Positions 13,687-16,743 of a stretch of DNA of 16,743 nucleotides are shown piece after piece. The notes below the pieces were generated by a model. It was given only the letters and a program-made list of their open reading frames with translations, made no database searches and was not told the DNA's origin. How positions within the stretch are numbered: the stretch's first letter is position 1; every line of letters begins with the position of its first letter. This stretch comes from ZC4RG35 sp036375695. Lineage in GTDB: Bacteria; Actinomycetota; Acidimicrobiia; Spongiisociales; ZC4RG35. Location: positions 1 through 16,743 of the forward strand of contig DASVBU010000023.1 of NCBI GenBank assembly GCA_036375695.1. The letters run 5' to 3'. The position numbers were made by a program, and so were the translations under genes.

Positions 13687-14850
13687 GTGACCACCACAGC
13701 ACAATCCCGTCCACCGTTCTGGCGCAACCAGCGAGTGCTCAGGGTCGTGGTCCAGCTGGCCGCCCTTGGGGTGACCGCGCTCATCCTGTACGTCCTGTGG
13801 TTCAACCTGACCAACAACATGAGGGCCGCCGGGTTGCCGACCGACTTCGGGGCGTTGGATCAGCCCTTGGGGGTCGACATCCCGGGATCGAGCATCAGGC
13901 CGGGGGCCCCGGTGTGGCGGGGCATCCTGGTGGGGATCAAGAACACGCTCGCCCTCGTGGTGGTGGGCATACCGGTGCTCACGGTCCTCGGCGTGGTCAT
14001 CGGCATCGGGCGGCTCTCGACCAACTGGCTGGTCGCCAAGGTTTGCACCCTCTATGTGGAGATCATCCGCAACCTGCCACCCCTGCTGCTCATCTACTTC
14101 ATGTTCAACGCGGTGTTCCTTCAGTTGCCGCCCCTGCAGGAGTCGATCACCGCCGGGGGATGGCTGGTGATCAACAATCGTTTCGTAGCCGTCACGGCCT
14201 TCACCCACCGGGAGCAGTACATGATGTTCTGGTGGGTGGTGGCCGCCGCGGTCGTCGTCGGGATCATCGTCGCCATCGTGAGGACCCGCCGCTGGCACGC
14301 CACCGGTGAGCCCCATCACCGCGTGCTCTGGTTCCTCGGAATCGTCATCGGCGTGGCGATCGTGGCCTGGCTCCTCCTCGACCGCCCCATCGGCCTCAGC
14401 CGACCCGTCCTCGAGGGCCGGGTGGTGACCGGTGGCTTCATGGGCTTCTCCGCGTACTTCGCCGTGTTGATCGCTCTTGCGATGTACACCGCATCGCACG
14501 TCGCCGAGATCACCAGGGGCTCGATCCTCGCCGTGCCCAAGGGTCAGACGGAAGCCGCCAACTCCCTCGCCCTCACCACGTTCCAGCGGCTCCGGTACGT
14601 GACCCTTCCCCAGGCGATGCGGATCGCCGTCCCACCGATCATCAGCCAGTACCTCAACTTCACCAAGAACACCTCGCTGGCGACCGCCGTGGGCTACGCC
14701 GAGTTGACACGGATCACGTTCCAGGCCATCGGGAACGGGCGCCCGGCGCCACAGTTGGTCTTCGTCCTGGCGATGGCATACCTGGCCTTCTCCCTCTTCA
14801 TCTCGTTGGTCGTGAACATCCTGAACCGCCGGCTCCAGTACGTGACATGA
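13687..14850 (+). CDS. aapQ: General L-amino-acid ABC transporter permease AapQ-like
   Basis: Membrane subunit of the amino-acid importer, pairing with AapM. The 387 residues exceed a minimal HisM/GlnP-type permease (about 220-250), as is normal for AapQ, which carries extra N-terminal helices and a long loop. Segments include VVQLAALGVTALILYVLWF, the typical GILVGIKNTLALVVVGIP, VCTLYVEIIRNLPPLLLIYF, and the ATPase-contact EAA loop KGQTEAANSLALTTFQRLRYVTLPQAM. A membrane helix around VVAAAVVVGIIVAIV lies in the middle insertion. The start is GTG at 13687 after an AAAAGGGGGGG run that can act as ribosome binding site. It overlaps aapM by ATGA. Confidence 0.93.
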   Translation: MTTTAQSRPPFWRNQRVLRVVVQLAALGVTALILYVLWFNLTNNMRAAGLPTDFGALDQPLGVDIPGSSIRPGAPVWRGILVGIKNTLALVVVGIPVLTVLGVVIGIGRLSTNWLVAKVCTLYVEIIRNLPPLLLIYFMFNAVFLQLPPLQESITAGGWLVINNRFVAVTAFTHREQYMMFWWVVAAAVVVGIIVAIVRTRRWHATGEPHHRVLWFLGIVIGVAIVAWLLLDRPIGLSRPVLEGRVVTGGFMGFSAYFAVLIALAMYTASHVAEITRGSILAVPKGQTEAANSLALTTFQRLRYVTLPQAMRIAVPPIISQYLNFTKNTSLATAVGYAELTRITFQAIGNGRPAPQLVFVLAMAYLAFSLFISLVVNILNRRLQYVT

Positions 14851-16082
14851 CCGCCACCACCGACACCATCAAGCCCCCTTCCACCAGGCTCACCCCAGGA
14901 GAGTGGGTTCGGAAGCGGCTGTTCAACAACTGGTACAACAGCCTGCTCACCCTGGTCCTGGGTGGCGTCATCGCCTACACCCTCGTCGCCGTCGTCAGAG
15001 GGCTGTTCACCTTCGACTACAAGATCCTCCAGGACAACCTCAAGCTGTTCATAGTGGGCGGCTTCCCGGGTGACCAACTGTGGAGACCGTGGGTCTCCGG
15101 GTACCTCATCGCGCTGGCCATCGGGCTCGCCGCCGGCGCCGCGTACGGATCGGCCCGCGAGCGAGCTGCTCAAGCCGGCATGTACTTCCGGACCACCGGC
15201 CTGCGGGACATCCTTCGCCGGTTCTGGCCCTTCTTGATGGCGCTCGTGGTCATCCTCGCGCTGACCAGGACCCCGCTGCCGGGGCTGCTCACCGCAGGTC
15301 TCCTGATCGTCGGGTACGGCGCGTACATGGGCGGCCGGATTCTTCCCAAGGGCGCGCGGAGGTGGTCGGGCCTCTTGGTCGTGCTGCTCATCATCGGCGC
15401 CTACATGGCCCTGGTGTCCTTTGGAGGCGTTCCGTACTCGGCATGGGGTGGTCTCCACCTCAATGTGTTCCTCACGGTGGCAGGGATCGCGTTCGCCTTC
15501 CCTCTGGGGCTGCTGCTCGCCCTGGGGCGGAGGTCGACCCTGCCCGTGATCCGCTGGCTGTCGGTCACCTACATCGAGGTGGTCCGTGGCATCCCCCTCA
15601 TTGCTGTCCTCCTCTTCGCCTACTTCGCCATCGGCTTTCTCCTGCCGTCGGACTTCCGACCGTCGGTGGTGACCAGGATGCTGATCGCGATCACCATGTT
15701 CGAAGGGGCGTACGTCGCCGAGGTGGTACGAGGCGGTTTGGCGGCGGTGCCAAGGGGTCAGCGCGAGGCGGCTCACGCGCTGGGTTTGCCGACCTGGAAG
15801 ACGGTGCGGTTCATCATCCTTCCCCAGGCGCTTCGGGCGACGATCCCGGCCATGGTCGGGCAGTTCATCTCGTTGTGGAAGGACACCACGCTCGTGGCGA
15901 TCCTCGGGGTCCTGGACTTCCTCCGGGTCGCATTCGCCGTCAACACTCAATCCGAGTTCCTGGGTCGAGGCCTCTTCATGCTCACCCTGTCATTCGCCGC
16001 CCTCATCTTCTGGGTCGGCTCGTACACGATGTCACGTGAAGCTCGCAGACTGGAGAAGAGATTGGGAGTTGGTGAGAGATGA
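14847..16082 (+). CDS. aapM: General L-amino-acid ABC transporter permease AapM-like
   Basis: Second membrane subunit of the amino-acid importer, 411 residues, again longer than a minimal permease because of several N-terminal helices (LTLVLGGVIAYTLVAVV, WVSGYLIALAIGLAAGAAYG, FWPFLMALVVILALT). The core permease domain begins near residue 200 with GGLHLNVFLTVAGIAFAFPL and includes TYIEVVRGIPLIAVLLF and the EAA loop RGQREAAHALGLPTWKTVRFIILPQAL. The end LWKDTTLVAILGVLDFLR is well conserved in AapM/BztC. The start overlaps the aapQ stop (ATGA) and its own stop overlaps aapP (ATGA), so translation of the three genes is coupled. Confidence 0.94.
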   Translation: MTATTDTIKPPSTRLTPGEWVRKRLFNNWYNSLLTLVLGGVIAYTLVAVVRGLFTFDYKILQDNLKLFIVGGFPGDQLWRPWVSGYLIALAIGLAAGAAYGSARERAAQAGMYFRTTGLRDILRRFWPFLMALVVILALTRTPLPGLLTAGLLIVGYGAYMGGRILPKGARRWSGLLVVLLIIGAYMALVSFGGVPYSAWGGLHLNVFLTVAGIAFAFPLGLLLALGRRSTLPVIRWLSVTYIEVVRGIPLIAVLLFAYFAIGFLLPSDFRPSVVTRMLIAITMFEGAYVAEVVRGGLAAVPRGQREAAHALGLPTWKTVRFIILPQALRATIPAMVGQFISLWKDTTLVAILGVLDFLRVAFAVNTQSEFLGRGLFMLTLSFAALIFWVGSYTMSREARRLEKRLGVGER

Positions 16083-16743
16083 CCACGGATACCACCGCCA
16101 TGGCCTCCTACTCGGACGCCACCGTCGCCAAGGGTGAGCCCATCATCGAGCTGATCGGGGTGCACAAGTTCTTCGGTGACTTCCACGCTCTCAACGACAT
16201 CAACCTCAAGGTCGGGCGTCAGGAGGTCGTGGTCGTGATCGGGCCGTCGGGGTCCGGCAAGTCCACGATGATCCGCTGCATCAATCGGCTCGAGACCCAC
16301 GACATGGGCAAGATCATCGTCGACGGGGTCGAGCTCACCGACGACATGCGCTCGGTCCAGGAGATCCGACGCGAGACGGGGATGGTGTTCCAGCAGTTCA
16401 ACCTGTTCCCTCATCTCACCGTCCTCGACAACATCACGCTGGCGCCCCGTCAGGTTCGCCGGATGTCCAAGGACGAGGCCGAGGAGATCGCCATGCAGCT
16501 CCTGGAGCGGGTCGGGATCCCGGAGCAGGCTCGCAAGTACCCGGGGCAGCTGTCGGGTGGCCAGCAGCAGCGGGTGGCCATCGCCCGCTCGCTGGCGATG
16601 CGGCCCAAGGTGATGATGTTCGACGAACCGACCTCGGCTCTCGACCCGGAGATGATCAAGGAGGTCCTCGACGTCATGGTGGAGTTGGCCCAGGGCGGCA
16701 TGACCATGATCGTCGTCACCCACGAGATGGGCTTCGCCCGCAA
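16079..16743 (+). CDS. aapP: General L-amino-acid ABC transporter ATP-binding protein AapP-like, C-terminus cut by window edge
   Basis: ATPase of the amino-acid importer; the first 221 codons of an expected ~250-260 are visible and the frame runs off the right edge. Motifs: Walker A GPSGSGKST (55-63), Q-loop VFQQFNLFPHLTVLDNI (Q105/Q106), signature LSGGQQQR (158-165), Walker B VMMFDEPTSALDPEM (D182/E183), and His215 in VVTHEMGFAR. FQQFNLFPH and VTHEMGFAR are hallmarks of polar amino-acid ABC ATPases (GlnQ/HisP/AapP). The N-terminus has about 20 extra residues before the ABC fold. The ATG at 16079 lies in the aapM stop, after GGTGAGAG. No truncating change is seen within the window. Confidence 0.95.
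   Translation, partial: MTTDTTAMASYSDATVAKGEPIIELIGVHKFFGDFHALNDINLKVGRQEVVVVIGPSGSGKSTMIRCINRLETHDMGKIIVDGVELTDDMRSVQEIRRETGMVFQQFNLFPHLTVLDNITLAPRQVRRMSKDEAEEIAMQLLERVGIPEQARKYPGQLSGGQQQRVAIARSLAMRPKVMMFDEPTSALDPEMIKEVLDVMVELAQGGMTMIVVTHEMGFAR

Noticed and set aside
12568..14499. 643-codon minus-strand open frame opposite aapJ/aapQ
   Set aside because: Composition is His/Asp/Gly/Pro/Arg-rich with no domain pattern, as expected from the complement of GC-rich coding DNA; it covers two well-recognised genes and their intergenic hairpin.
15005..15015. GTTCACCTTCG as a second PHO box
   Set aside because: Only one repeat unit, inside the aapM coding region where it encodes LFTFD, and not near a start.
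1..16743. Mobile element, phage, toxin-antitoxin or defence genes, tRNA/rRNA
   Set aside because: No transposase, integrase, terminal inverted repeats, defence motifs or RNA-gene signatures were seen; every complete gene but one belongs to a recognisable core or transport family.

Overview
The window looks like ordinary chromosome of a high-GC actinobacterium. The strongest taxonomic marker is a WhiB-family Fe-S protein, a family known only from Actinobacteria and their phages. It sits beside a non-adenylylated type I glutamine synthetase of the GlnA2 kind. Further support comes from an actinobacterial-style PHO box, GTG starts, extensive 4-bp start/stop overlaps and several leaderless-looking promoters. 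A deep lineage such as Acidimicrobiia would fit, but that is a guess from gene content.

Layout. (1) Minus strand, 1-1805: a whiB-like gene, glnA2-like glutamine synthetase and the first codons of an unidentified ORF, tightly coupled. (2) Plus strand, 1906-2508: a TetR-family regulator, divergent from whiB. (3) Plus strand, 2608-9557: a seven-gene phosphate operon, pstS-pstC-pstA-pstB-phoU-response regulator-histidine kinase. Two 11-bp direct repeats of the Streptomyces PHO-box type (2521-2542) precede it, and a 12-bp stem hairpin separates pstS from the permease genes. (4) Minus strand, 9601-10200: an unrecognised six-helix membrane protein with a leaderless-type promoter. (5) 10236-10531: an alternating ~60-bp tandem repeat array (A-B-A-B-A) of hairpin-forming units, lying between that gene and dxs. 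(6) Plus strand, 10576-12426: dxs, the first enzyme of the MEP isoprenoid pathway. (7) Plus strand, 12529 to the right edge: an AapJQMP-type general L-amino-acid ABC transporter, with a 12-bp palindrome overlapping the presumed promoter and a 13-bp stem hairpin after the binding-protein gene. aapP is cut by the window edge.

How the parts work together. PstS captures phosphate and PstCAB imports it. PhoU links transporter state to the PhoR-like kinase, which phosphorylates the PhoP/RegX3-like regulator; that regulator is the obvious candidate to bind the PHO box in front of its own operon. GlnA2 and the Aap transporter are nitrogen-related but lie in separate transcription units.

I found no clear undescribed system. 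The most interesting non-genic features are the repeat array with compensated hairpins, the shared hairpin design after both binding-protein genes, and the palindrome at the aapJ promoter.
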